17,349 nt of DNA, taken from the NCBI GenBank assembly GCA_900556615.1, contig USPP01000006.1, positions 1 to 17,349 of the forward strand. The letters are read 5' to 3'. The position numbers and the translations under genes were made by a program. This DNA is from an uncultured Eubacteriales bacterium (GTDB lineage Bacteria; Bacillota; Clostridia; Oscillospirales; CAG-272). Every line of letters starts with the position of its first letter. Position 1 is the stretch's first letter. This document shows, piece after piece, positions 1 to 8,280 of this stretch. Below the pieces are notes generated by a model. It was not told the DNA's origin, ran no database searches, and saw nothing but the letters and a program-made list of their open reading frames with translations.

Positions 1-365
1 CAAGGATAATGCTCGCTCTCAAGAGTGTAAACGCCGCCGATGCGTCAGGGGAAACTTTGATATTTGATGAAATAGACACCGGTGTTTCCGGCAAAACCTC
101 TCAGAAAATAGGTATGAGACTTCGTGCTCTTGCTTCTGCTAATCAGGTAATTTGTGTTACTCATTCCGCTCAGATAGCCGCAGAGGCACACCATCAATAC
201 CTCATAAGAAAAAATGAGAAAGACGGCAGAGTGGAGACGTCGGTCACAGAGCTTGAACGAGAAGGAAGAATCAAGGAAATTGCGAGAATTATGGGGGGCG
301 TCAACATCACCGATAAGTTGCTTGATTCTGCTGCGGAAATGCTTGATTCCGCTGATAATGACTGA
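1..365 (+). CDS. recN: RecN DNA repair ATPase, C-terminal fragment
   Basis: This is the 3' end of a gene cut by the window edge. The reading frame is open from base 1 (first full codon at 3) to TGA at 363-365, giving about 120 residues. They contain a Walker B segment (LIFDEIDTGVSG), followed by a switch-histidine region (CVTHSAQIAA), the C-terminal half of an SMC-like ABC ATPase head. The closing IMGG and ML(D)SA segments are typical of RecN. RecN is a cytoplasmic SMC-like protein that acts at double-strand breaks during recombinational repair. The Walker A, coiled coil and zinc-free hinge parts lie upstream and are not visible. The next gene, tyrS, starts 33 nt downstream on the same strand, so co-transcription is likely. 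Identification rests on the C-terminal motifs only, but these separate RecN from RecF and SMC reasonably well. Confidence 0.9.
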   Translation, partial: RIMLALKSVNAADASGETLIFDEIDTGVSGKTSQKIGMRLRALASANQVICVTHSAQIAAEAHHQYLIRKNEKDGRVETSVTELEREGRIKEIARIMGGVNITDKLLDSAAEMLDSADND

Positions 366-398
366 ATAAAAAAAGAGTTGGAAGGAATTATTTTAAAG

Positions 399-1625
399 AT
401 GACAATTTATGATGAACTTGTTGCCAGAGGGCTTATTGCTCAGGTAACCGACGAAGAAGAAATTAAGGAAATGATAAATAACGGGAAGGCTGTTTTCTAT
501 ATCGGATTTGATCCTACCGCTGACAGTCTCCATGTCGGTCATTTTATGGCTCTCTGTCTTATGAAGCGGCTGCAAATGGCGGGAAACCGTCCGATCGCCC
601 TTATCGGCGGAGGAACGGGGTATATCGGTGATCCTTCCGGCAGAACCGATATGCGTTCTATGATGACGCCGGAGACAATACAGCACAATTGCGATTGCTT
701 TAAAAAACAGATGAGCAGATTTATCGAATTCGGTGAAGGGAAAGCCATGATGGTGAATAATGCCGATTGGCTTCTGAAGCTGAATTATATTGAGCTTCTG
801 CGCGATGTCGGCGCTTGCTTTTCGGTTAACAATATGCTTCGGGCGAAATGCTATGAACAGAGAATGGAAAAGGGGCTTTCTTTCCTTGAATTCAATTATA
901 TGATAATGCAGTCTTATGATTTTTATCATCTCTTTAAAGAATACGGCTGTAATATGCAGTTCGGCGGGGACGACCAATGGTCCAATATGCTCGGCGGTAC
1001 CGAGCTTATCAGAAGAAAGCTCGGTAAAGATGCTTATGCGATGACAATTACTCTGCTGCTCAATTCGGAAGGGAAGAAGATGGGAAAAACCGCTTCAGGG
1101 GCTGTTTGGCTCGATCCTGCTAAAACAAGCCCTTATGACTTTTTCCAATACTGGAGAAATGTCGGAGATGATGATGTCCTGAAATGCATACGTATGCTGA
1201 CTTTTCTTCCGCTTGAACAGATTGACGAGATGGATTCATGGGAAGGTTCTCAGCTTAACCATGCAAAGGAAATTCTTGCCTATGAGCTTACTAAGCTGGT
1301 ACATGGGGAAGAGGAGGCAGAGAAGGCGCTTGAAACGTCGCGTCAAATTTTTGCACAAGGGACTGTTTCTGTCAATATGCCGACTACCGTTCTTTCCTTC
1401 TCAGATTTTAACGAAGGAAAAATTGCTGTTTCGGATATGCTCGTAAAGAGTGCTCTTGCACCGTCAAAAGGAGAAGCCAAACGTCTTATACAGCAGGGTG
1501 GAATCATGCTTGGCGATATAAAAGTATTGGATTTTTCATATACGGTAGATATTTCTGCGTTTGAAAATGATGTTATTATAAAAAAAGGCAAGAAAGTATA
1601 TCATAGATTTCTTCTTGAAAAATGA
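399..1625 (+). CDS. tyrS: Tyrosyl-tRNA synthetase
   Basis: Class I aminoacyl-tRNA synthetase charging tRNA-Tyr with tyrosine in the cytoplasm. The 408-residue product matches the usual bacterial TyrS length. Visible motifs are the HIGH-type signature HVGH at residues 45-48 after YIGFDPTADSL, GDPSGRT near 76-82, the tyrosine-pocket region QFGGDDQW near 187-194, and the KMSKS-type loop KMGKT at 227-231. An S4-like RNA-binding domain ends the protein (KGEAKRLIQQGG onward). I place the start at ATG 399, preceded by GGAAGG at 380-385. A TTG in frame at 378 lies upstream of that ribosome binding site and would add seven atypical residues. The KMGKT form and compact length fit the TyrS1 type rather than TyrZ. 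No T-box leader fits in the 33-nt gap after recN, so any regulation of that kind would have to lie farther upstream. Confidence 0.97.
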   Translation: MTIYDELVARGLIAQVTDEEEIKEMINNGKAVFYIGFDPTADSLHVGHFMALCLMKRLQMAGNRPIALIGGGTGYIGDPSGRTDMRSMMTPETIQHNCDCFKKQMSRFIEFGEGKAMMVNNADWLLKLNYIELLRDVGACFSVNNMLRAKCYEQRMEKGLSFLEFNYMIMQSYDFYHLFKEYGCNMQFGGDDQWSNMLGGTELIRRKLGKDAYAMTITLLLNSEGKKMGKTASGAVWLDPAKTSPYDFFQYWRNVGDDDVLKCIRMLTFLPLEQIDEMDSWEGSQLNHAKEILAYELTKLVHGEEEAEKALETSRQIFAQGTVSVNMPTTVLSFSDFNEGKIAVSDMLVKSALAPSKGEAKRLIQQGGIMLGDIKVLDFSYTVDISAFENDVIIKKGKKVYHRFLLEK

Positions 1626-1643
1626 ACTCTTTTCATTCTTATT

Positions 1644-1673
1644 CATTATATGCCGCTGTTTCGGCATATGATG
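1644..1673 (+). terminator. 12-bp hairpin after tyrS, possible terminator
   Basis: CATTATATGCCG at 1644-1655 pairs with CGGCATATGATG at 1662-1673 through a 6-nt loop; there is one G-T wobble and no mismatch. It begins 18 nt after the tyrS stop. The following sequence (TAGCAAGTATTTTC) has no clean T-run, so it is not a canonical intrinsic terminator. It could be a weak terminator, an mRNA 3'-end stabiliser or a processing site separating recN-tyrS from the murB group. The rest of the 159-nt gap shows no convincing -35/-10 pair for murB. Confidence 0.45.
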
Positions 1674-1784
1674 TAGCAAGTATTTTCATTATGCAAATAG
1701 GTCGTAACATTTCCGTAATACCGTGTCTGATAGGACAATTTGTTTTTTCATGTTAAAAATGGCTGCGAAAGGAATTAATATGCT

Positions 1785-2705
1785 ATGATTTTTAACGGCA
1801 ATATTGTTGAGGAATTTTTTTTACAGAGGCAGATAACGTACCGAAAAAATTATCCGCTTTCAAAAGCTTCTACCTTTCGCATCGGCGGCAACGCGGCTTT
1901 TGCCGCATATCCTCATACGGTGTCAGAGCTTTTAGCACTGTTGAATTTTTGTAAAAGCAAATTAATTTATCATGCGGTTATAGGAAATGCTTCCAATGTT
2001 TTATTTTCCGACGAAGGTTTTGACGGAATAGTCATTTTTACTTCTGAACTAACTCAAATAAATGTAGAGGGTAACACTCTACATGCCGAGTGCGGTGTTC
2101 CGCTCACATTTCTTTCGGGAATTGCCCAAAAAAACGGACTCGGTGGCTTTGAATTCGCTTACGGTATTCCCGGAACGCTCGGTGGTGCGGTATACATGAA
2201 TGCCGGAGCGTACGGCGGCGAAATGAACGATATTATCGAAAGCGTGAGTTGGTATGATAAGAATACGGGTAATAAAGGTGTTTTTTCAAACAGTGAATGC
2301 AGTTTTGATTACAGGGACAGCATATTTCAGCATACCGATTTAATCATTCTTTCAGCTGTCTTGCGTCTAAAAAAACGTGAGTGCGAGCTTATAAAAGCCG
2401 ATATGATCGAGTATATGAGCAGACGACGCGAAAAACAGCCGCTTGAATTTCCGAATGCGGGAAGTACCTTTAAGCGATACCCCGGTTATTTTACCGGGAA
2501 ACTGATTGAGGAGGCGGGGCTGAAGGGTTACTCTGTCGGAGGAGCACAGGTTTCGGAGAAACATGCAGGATTTATTATAAACCGTGAAAATGCAACTGCG
2601 GCGGATGTTTTGAATTTGATTGAATTTGTTAAGCACAAAATTTTCGAAATGAATGGGATAAATATTGAATGCGAAGTGAAATTTATACCCTATTCGAAAG
2701 GATAA
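1785..2705 (+). CDS. murB: UDP-N-acetylenolpyruvoylglucosamine reductase
   Basis: FAD-dependent cytoplasmic enzyme that reduces UDP-GlcNAc-enolpyruvate to UDP-MurNAc with NADPH, the second committed step of peptidoglycan precursor synthesis. The 306-residue protein has the FAD-binding half first (TFRIGGNA at 29-36, GNASNVLF at 67-74, YGIPGTLGGAV near 126-136, NAGAYGGE at 139-146). The MurB C-terminal domain follows. The catalytic serine sits in NAGSTFKR (Ser227), and the conserved late glutamate is probably Glu297 in ECEVKF. YRDSIF is also present. The start ATG at 1785 has GAAAGGA at 1767-1772; an ATG five bases earlier is out of frame and stops at once. Its position just before rapZ and whiA is a common clostridial arrangement. 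The length fits the short type without the extra insertion of the E. coli enzyme, though this was not aligned. Confidence 0.96.
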   Translation: MIFNGNIVEEFFLQRQITYRKNYPLSKASTFRIGGNAAFAAYPHTVSELLALLNFCKSKLIYHAVIGNASNVLFSDEGFDGIVIFTSELTQINVEGNTLHAECGVPLTFLSGIAQKNGLGGFEFAYGIPGTLGGAVYMNAGAYGGEMNDIIESVSWYDKNTGNKGVFSNSECSFDYRDSIFQHTDLIILSAVLRLKKRECELIKADMIEYMSRRREKQPLEFPNAGSTFKRYPGYFTGKLIEEAGLKGYSVGGAQVSEKHAGFIINRENATAADVLNLIEFVKHKIFEMNGINIECEVKFIPYSKG

Positions 2706-2708
2706 GCT

Positions 2709-2766
2709 TAAGGCAACACCGCCGGGGACACGGCAAACGCCTTTGTTGTGCATTTGCTTGCATTTT
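2709..2766 (+). other. Weak stem-loops and T-run after murB
   Basis: The murB-rapZ gap (146 nt) opens with nested short complements: AAGGC 2710-2714 with GCCTT 2739-2743, enclosing GCCG 2721-2724 with CGGC 2731-2734. TGCA repeats then flank a short loop (2749-2752 and 2759-2762), followed by a T6 run at 2763-2768. This could be a weak or leaky terminator. The stems are short, so I do not call it firmly. No good promoter for rapZ was seen in the remaining 80 nt. Confidence 0.25.
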
Positions 2767-2851
2767 TTCAGATAATACATATCACAATTATGCACACAAA
2801 CGGTTTTTATAACCTGAACAATCTCACTTATGAGAAAGGCATGACCATACT

Positions 2852-3727
2852 ATGGAATTTATTGTAATTACCGGAATGTCCGGTGCGGGAAAAACGCAGG
2901 CATCTAATATTCTTGAAGATATGGGGTATTACTGTATTGATAATATGCCTTCCGCAATGATACCCTATTTTGCTGAACTGTATTCGAAAATGCCCGGTAA
3001 AAGTACAAGCGTCGCTTTTATTATAGATGTACGGGGGGAAAGTGATTTTCTTCCCTTGCTGTCGGAACTAGATACGCTCAAAGAGAAGGGGTATTGTTGC
3101 CGTACAGTTTTTATTGACTGTGAGGACAGAGTGCTTATAAACCGATATAAGGAAACTCGGCGGGTGCATCCTCTTGTTACGCTTAAAAATATTTCTGTTA
3201 ACGAGGCTTTAGCGCTTGAACGTAGCATGCTTCAACCGGTACGAGAAAAAGCGGATTATATTATCGATACCTCGTCGCTTACTTCATCACAGCTTAAAGA
3301 CAAGCTGATGGCAATTCAGAATACTTCCCGTACAGGCAGTCTTGTTATAACCTGTATGTCTTTTGGGTACAAATACGGTATAGCCACCGAAGCAGATCTT
3401 GTATTTGATGTAAGATGCTTTCCGAATCCTTTTTACATCCCGGAGATGAAAAATCTGACAGGTCTTGAACAGGTGGTCAGTGAATATGTTTTTTCTTCTA
3501 AACAAACCCTTGAATTTATGAACAAATTATACGATATGGTTGATTTTCTTGTCCCGCTTTATGCAGAGGAGGGCAAAAATCAACTCACGATTGCTATCGG
3601 TTGTACAGGCGGAAAACATCGCTCAGTTGCTATTGCGGAAGCTCTTTCGGCACATCTGCGTTCCGAAGGTCTTAATGTGATCATGGTTCACAGAGATATC
3701 GTTAAAAAATTTATCGGAGACAAATAA
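2852..3727 (+). CDS. rapZ: RapZ/YvcJ nucleotide-binding regulatory protein
   Basis: The 291-residue protein is a RapZ-family (YvcJ in Bacillus) P-loop protein. The Walker A motif GMSGAGKT is at residues 8-15, close to the N-terminus as usual, followed by CIDNMP at 28-33. Further family marks are YKETRRVHPL at 99-108, SFGYKYG at 170-176, DVRCFPNP at 186-193, and the C-terminal block GCTGGKHRSV at 250-259 with a late MVHRD. In E. coli RapZ is an RNA-binding adaptor controlling glmS sRNAs through the C-terminal domain. In B. subtilis YvcJ hydrolyses GTP and affects competence; the role here is unknown. The start ATG 2852 follows GAAAGG at 2834-2839, and an ATG at 2841 is out of frame. It sits between murB and whiA. 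The usual partner yvcK (mgfK) is not downstream. Confidence 0.95.
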   Translation: MEFIVITGMSGAGKTQASNILEDMGYYCIDNMPSAMIPYFAELYSKMPGKSTSVAFIIDVRGESDFLPLLSELDTLKEKGYCCRTVFIDCEDRVLINRYKETRRVHPLVTLKNISVNEALALERSMLQPVREKADYIIDTSSLTSSQLKDKLMAIQNTSRTGSLVITCMSFGYKYGIATEADLVFDVRCFPNPFYIPEMKNLTGLEQVVSEYVFSSKQTLEFMNKLYDMVDFLVPLYAEEGKNQLTIAIGCTGGKHRSVAIAEALSAHLRSEGLNVIMVHRDIVKKFIGDK

Positions 3728-3755
3728 AATAGATCGGTAGGAGCGGCATATTGCT

Positions 3756-4640
3756 ATGCTTGATTCATTTTCCCAGGATGCAAAAAACGAAATATGTGCT
3801 GCAAAAAACAAGCTGAAATGTTGCCGAGCATCGGAACTGTACGGTATGATGTTCGGTGCTTCCGTATTTGAAAAAAATCATATTGCACTTGACACGGAAA
3901 ATCCAGTGGTTCTCATCCGATATGCTAAGCTTATTCGTGAGTTTTTAAAGGTAAAAGGAAGCAGTGACGCCGAACTTTTAGATATTGCTTCTCCTATGCT
4001 GATATCAGCTTTATTTTCTTCAATCGGATTATTAAGCGGTGTTTCTCTTGACAAGATTCAGAATAACGTGATGCAGTGTCAGTTTTGCGGTTGGTCGTTT
4101 GTCAGAGGTGTTTTTCTATCCTGTGGTACCGTTACTGCTCCGGGAAATGCTTACCATCTCGAATTTCTCATGAGAAATGAGACGTCTGCCTTTTCTTTTC
4201 TTTCTTTTCTGGAAAGCCTCGGCGTTTTTCCGCGAATAACGGAGCGAGGAGATAAAATGCGCGGCATTTATTTTAAAGACAGCGAAGAAATTGTTGATAT
4301 ACTCGGTCATATAGGAGCCAATCGGGCGGCTTTTGAATTGTTAAATGTCAAAATATATAAGGATATCCGAAATAATGTAAATAGGGTTTCAAACTGTGAA
4401 CTTGCCAATATAGGCAAGACCGTTGCAGCGTCTAATGAACAGATGAAGGCTATTGAGACGATAATACAATCCGGTAAAGCGGATGAGCTTCCCGATGAGC
4501 TTCGTGCTACGCTGGATATCAGAGCTGCATTTCCCAACGCCACGCTCTCGGAGCTTGCAGAAAAACATACACCCCCCATTACAAAATCCGGAGTTAACCA
4601 TCGTCTCAAACGTCTTATTGATTTTTCAAAGAAATGTTGA
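3756..4640 (+). CDS. whiA: WhiA DNA-binding regulator
   Basis: WhiA-family protein (YvcL in Bacillus), linked to sporulation in Streptomyces and to cell division or chromosome segregation in Bacillus. The 294 residues show the standard order. An N-terminal segment (FSQDAKNEIC) leads into the LAGLIDADG-like domain, with CGWSFVRGVFLSCGT at 111-125 followed by YHLEF. A central block follows (NNVNRVSNCELANIGKT near 206-222), and a C-terminal helix-turn-helix region ends the protein (LSELAEKHTPPITKSGVNHR, about 264-283). The homing-endonuclease-like fold in this family is not catalytic. The start ATG 3756 follows TAGGAG at 3738-3743, 28 nt after the rapZ stop. The TGA stop overlaps the dnaE ribosome binding site, implying coupled translation. 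The yvcK gene that commonly precedes whiA is missing. Confidence 0.95.
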   Translation: MLDSFSQDAKNEICAAKNKLKCCRASELYGMMFGASVFEKNHIALDTENPVVLIRYAKLIREFLKVKGSSDAELLDIASPMLISALFSSIGLLSGVSLDKIQNNVMQCQFCGWSFVRGVFLSCGTVTAPGNAYHLEFLMRNETSAFSFLSFLESLGVFPRITERGDKMRGIYFKDSEEIVDILGHIGANRAAFELLNVKIYKDIRNNVNRVSNCELANIGKTVAASNEQMKAIETIIQSGKADELPDELRATLDIRAAFPNATLSELAEKHTPPITKSGVNHRLKRLIDFSKKC

Positions 4641-4645
4641 AAGGA
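4640..4645 (+). promoter_or_regulatory. Ribosome binding site deciding the dnaE start
   Basis: AAAGGA begins on the last base of the whiA TGA stop and lies nine bases before ATG 4655. This favours 4655 over the in-frame ATG at 4634, which overlaps the whiA stop and has no good site upstream. The overlap suggests that ribosomes finishing whiA re-initiate on dnaE. Confidence 0.7.
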
Positions 4646-4654
4646 ACGCAGTAT

Positions 4655-7600
4655 ATGAGAGATTTTGTCCATCTCCATCTTCACAGCGAGTACAGTCTGC
4701 TTGACGGTGCCTGCCGAATATCGTGTATTCCAAAGACAGTCTCTGCTCTCGGTCAGAAATCGGTCGCCATCACGGATCATGGCGTTATGTACGGTGTTGT
4801 AGCTTTTTACAATGCTTGCCGGGAAGCGGGAATAAAACCGATAATCGGTTGTGAAGTATATGTGGCGAAGGGTTCCAGATACGATCGTTCGGGAAGCGGT
4901 GAAAGCGATTACAATCATCTTCTTTTGCTGGTTAAAAATGAAGTGGGTTACAAAAATCTTATTTACATGGTGTCAAAAGCTTTTACGGAAGGCTTTTACA
5001 GAAAACCCCGTATTGATCTTGAGCTTTTATCGGCTCATTCCGAGGGCTTGATTGCGCTTTCTGCCTGTCTTGCAGGATATATTCCAAGACAGATTATAAA
5101 TGGAAATCTTGAGGCAGCAGAGGAATACGCGCTTAAACTTGACAACATTTTCGGAAGCGGCAATTTCTATCTTGAACTTCAAGATCAGGGAATCGACGGT
5201 CAGAGAATGGTAAATGAATGTATCGCCGGAATATCTGAGCGTACCGGAATTCCGATGGTGGCAACAAATGATGTCCATTATCTTCGGAAAGAAGATGCAA
5301 AAATTCAATCTGTCATGATGTGTATCCAGACAAACAGTATGGTTTCAGACGGACGTCATGCCGGCTTTGAAACCGATGAATTCTATTTAAAAAACGCTGA
5401 TGAAATGTATCAGCTTTTCGGTCATTTTGAGGGTGCTTGTGAAAATACCGTAAAAATTGCTGAGCAGTGCAACTTTGAATTTACTTTCGGAAAAACTCAG
5501 CTTCCGAGATTTGATCCGCCGAACGGCTTATCGGCAAAAGATTATCTGAAAAAGCTTGCTTATGAAGGACTTGATCGGCGCGAAAAATGCGGGGATATTT
5601 TCTATGACGGCAAATATTCAAAAGAGGATTATAAATATCGCATCGAATATGAGCTTGTAGTCGTATCCTCTATGGGATATGCCGGATACTATCTGATTGT
5701 TTCTGATTTTGTGAATCATGCTAAAAATCGAGGTATTACGACCGGACCGGGGAGAGGTTCCGGTGCCGGTAGTCTTCTTGCCTATCTTACCGGTATAACC
5801 GAGGTAGATCCTGTCAGATTTAATCTTCTTTTTGAATCCTTTCTTAATCAACAGCGAGTTAGTATGCCCGATTTTGACATTGATTTTTGTTATCGGCGTC
5901 GCGATGAGGTGATTGAATATGTCGGAGAAAGATACGGCAAAGATCATGTGGCTCAAATCGTAACCTTCGGTACTATGGCGGCAAAAGCGGTTTTACGGGA
6001 TGTCGGACGGGTTACCGGTATTCCGTATTCCGAGGTAGATTCGATTGTCCGTGCTCTGCCTGAGGCAAAAGGCGGTATTACGCTGCATGAGGCGCTTGGG
6101 GATAAGGAATTCAGAGCGATTTATGATTCGGATAATCGATACAGAGATATGATCGATACCGCTATTGCACTGGAGGGTATGCCGAGAAACGCCTCTACCC
6201 ATGCAGCAGGCGTTGTTATTACCGATAAACCGGTTTTTGATTATGTTCCTCTGTCGACAAACGGCGACACGGTAGTTACACAATTTGACATGGATACCGT
6301 AGCAAAGCTCGGGCTTCTTAAATTTGATTTTCTTGCACTTCGTTATTTGACTATTATTTCTGATACCGAGCGCGAAATAAGAAAAAATGATCCGAATTTT
6401 GATGTTTCTCATGCCCCCTTGGATGATGCAGATACTTATGCTCTTATTGCAAGCGGAAAAACGGACGGGCTTTTTCAGCTTGAATCGGAAGGAATGCGGC
6501 AGCTTCTTATAGCTATGAAGCCTGATAATATACGGGATATTATGACGGCGATTGCCCTCTACCGTCCGGGGCCGATGGATGCTATACCAAAGTTTCTTGC
6601 TAATCGGGCGGAACGGGGAAATATAAAATATGCCTTTGACTGTCTGCCGGAAATACTAGATGAAACCTGCGGATGTATCGTATACCAGGAACAGGTTATG
6701 CAAATATTCCGGGAAGTCGCGGGTTACACTTATGGAAAAGCCGATATTGTACGCCGTGCAATAGCAAAAAAGAAACCGGGCGTTATTGAAAAAGAAAGAG
6801 ATAATTTTATAAGCGGTGCAGTTGATAAGGGTTATGATTCTCGAGATGCGGAAGCATTATATGAAGAAATGACCGATTTCGCGAATTACGGATTTAAAAA
6901 GAGCCATGCCGCGGCATATGCGATTATTTCCTATCGTACAGCATATCTTAAGACGCACTATGCGCCGATGTATTACGCTGCTCTGATCAGTTCTGTTTTT
7001 GGAAATGTTTCAAAAATGTCTGAGTATATCACAGAATGTGCAAAGCTCGGAATAAAGACGCTTCCTCCCGATATCAATGAAAGTGATAACAGCTTCTCTG
7101 TTTCGAACGGTGCGATCAGATATGGTTTATCCGCAATTAAAAATGTCGGAGAGCAATTTATCGACAAGGTTATTGCGGAAAGAAAAAAGAGACCTTTCTC
7201 ATCATTTCTTGATTTTATTTCAAGGATGAACGGTCCGGACCTCAATCGCAGACAAATTGAAGCTCTTATCAAATCCGGAGCATTTGACGGACTTGGTGTT
7301 TTTAGAAGCCGACTTCTTTCGGCTGTCGGAGATATTATCGATTCTTTTCAATCGAAAAAACGGGGAAGTGTTTCCGGTCAGTTGGATATGTTTTCCTCGG
7401 ATGATTTTTCCTTTCATTACCCGGAGATTCCTGAATTTTCACTTCGCGAAAAGCTGTTGCTTGAAAAAGAAAGTGCGGGAATCTATTTCTCGGGACATAT
7501 TCTCGATGATTACAATAAGCATATTCTTACCTTAAATCCTGCCGCAATAAAGGATATACTCGATTCTTTTTCCGACGACAGCATATCTGAAAAAATCTAT

Positions 7601-8188
7601 TCGGAGAAACAGATTGTAACGGTGGCCGGTATTATTACAAAAGTATCGCGAAAAATCACTAAAAACGGTGAAACAATGGCTTTTGCTATACTGGAGGATA
7701 GAGATGCAGAAATCGAACTTATCATTTTTCCTAAAGTATTTGCAGAGCAGGGAGATTTATTTACAATAGATTCCGTATCAGCTGTCACGGCGGAAGCATC
7801 GCTTCATGACGGCGAGCCTAAGCTTATCGTGCGGAGCGGAAGGAGACTTATGAGTGATTTGGAATATTCTAACGCTGCCGCCGGGAATACTCTCCGTCAA
7901 CCGGATTTATCGTATAACAATCCTAAGCTTGGTGTTTCGCCCCCAATTCCCGACGAAAAGTATTACTCCCAAAACAAGAAGCTATATCTGAAGGTTCCCG
8001 ATAGAAACGGAAAAGTCTTTCAACGAGCTCTTGCGATTACCGAAATATTTTCAGGAAATACTCCGGTTATTTTTTATGACAGTTCAATGGAAAAATATTT
8101 GAAAAGCGGATTAAGCGTGGGAGCTACGGAATTTGTAATAAGAGAGCTTAGAGAGATTCTCGGTTCTGATTGTGTGATACTGAAATAG
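4655..8188 (+). CDS. dnaE: DNA polymerase III subunit alpha
   Basis: C-family replicative polymerase, 1177 residues. An N-terminal PHP domain (about 1-210) carries HLHLHSEYSLLDG, AITDHG, GCEVYV and NDVHYL. The apparent metal ligands are H8, H10, D17, H42, E67, H88, C138, D206 and H208. The polymerase core follows, with GPGRGSGAGSLLAY, then PDFDIDF, whose catalytic aspartates are D406 and D408, and KFDFL with D558. A helix-hairpin-helix/fingers region and an OB-fold follow (from about 988, VTVAGIITKV), then a C-terminal tail ending LREILGSDCVILK. In Firmicutes DnaE usually works beside PolC, extending RNA primers; if PolC is absent it would be the main replicase. The gene follows whiA directly. 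I chose ATG 4655 because the protein then begins at the family-typical MRDFVHLHLHSEYS. Confidence 0.96.
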   Translation: MRDFVHLHLHSEYSLLDGACRISCIPKTVSALGQKSVAITDHGVMYGVVAFYNACREAGIKPIIGCEVYVAKGSRYDRSGSGESDYNHLLLLVKNEVGYKNLIYMVSKAFTEGFYRKPRIDLELLSAHSEGLIALSACLAGYIPRQIINGNLEAAEEYALKLDNIFGSGNFYLELQDQGIDGQRMVNECIAGISERTGIPMVATNDVHYLRKEDAKIQSVMMCIQTNSMVSDGRHAGFETDEFYLKNADEMYQLFGHFEGACENTVKIAEQCNFEFTFGKTQLPRFDPPNGLSAKDYLKKLAYEGLDRREKCGDIFYDGKYSKEDYKYRIEYELVVVSSMGYAGYYLIVSDFVNHAKNRGITTGPGRGSGAGSLLAYLTGITEVDPVRFNLLFESFLNQQRVSMPDFDIDFCYRRRDEVIEYVGERYGKDHVAQIVTFGTMAAKAVLRDVGRVTGIPYSEVDSIVRALPEAKGGITLHEALGDKEFRAIYDSDNRYRDMIDTAIALEGMPRNASTHAAGVVITDKPVFDYVPLSTNGDTVVTQFDMDTVAKLGLLKFDFLALRYLTIISDTEREIRKNDPNFDVSHAPLDDADTYALIASGKTDGLFQLESEGMRQLLIAMKPDNIRDIMTAIALYRPGPMDAIPKFLANRAERGNIKYAFDCLPEILDETCGCIVYQEQVMQIFREVAGYTYGKADIVRRAIAKKKPGVIEKERDNFISGAVDKGYDSRDAEALYEEMTDFANYGFKKSHAAAYAIISYRTAYLKTHYAPMYYAALISSVFGNVSKMSEYITECAKLGIKTLPPDINESDNSFSVSNGAIRYGLSAIKNVGEQFIDKVIAERKKRPFSSFLDFISRMNGPDLNRRQIEALIKSGAFDGLGVFRSRLLSAVGDIIDSFQSKKRGSVSGQLDMFSSDDFSFHYPEIPEFSLREKLLLEKESAGIYFSGHILDDYNKHILTLNPAAIKDILDSFSDDSISEKIYSEKQIVTVAGIITKVSRKITKNGETMAFAILEDRDAEIELIIFPKVFAEQGDLFTIDSVSAVTAEASLHDGEPKLIVRSGRRLMSDLEYSNAAAGNTLRQPDLSYNNPKLGVSPPIPDEKYYSQNKKLYLKVPDRNGKVFQRALAITEIFSGNTPVIFYDSSMEKYLKSGLSVGATEFVIRELREILGSDCVILK

Positions 8189-8280
8189 CAGGGTATATAT
8201 TTCAAAATCATTCATAATGAGTTCAAATGTTAGGATTACAATAAAATTATCTGTTTTCGGAAAGGAGATATCGTTATCTG

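Noticed and set aside
366..398. Possible T-box leader for tyrS
   Set aside because: The gap after recN is only 33 nt, too short for a T-box, and no T-box sequence or terminator is present.
393..977. 194-codon open frame on the - strand inside tyrS
   Set aside because: It is fully antisense to a clear tyrosyl-tRNA synthetase, has no family-like motifs, and owes its length to the codon pattern of tyrS.
1680..1784. Promoter for murB
   Set aside because: Only partial hexamers with poor spacing were found, none better than expected in AT-rich DNA.
4307..4918. 203-codon open frame on the - strand across the whiA-dnaE junction
   Set aside because: It is antisense to two conserved genes and the translation has no recognisable domain.
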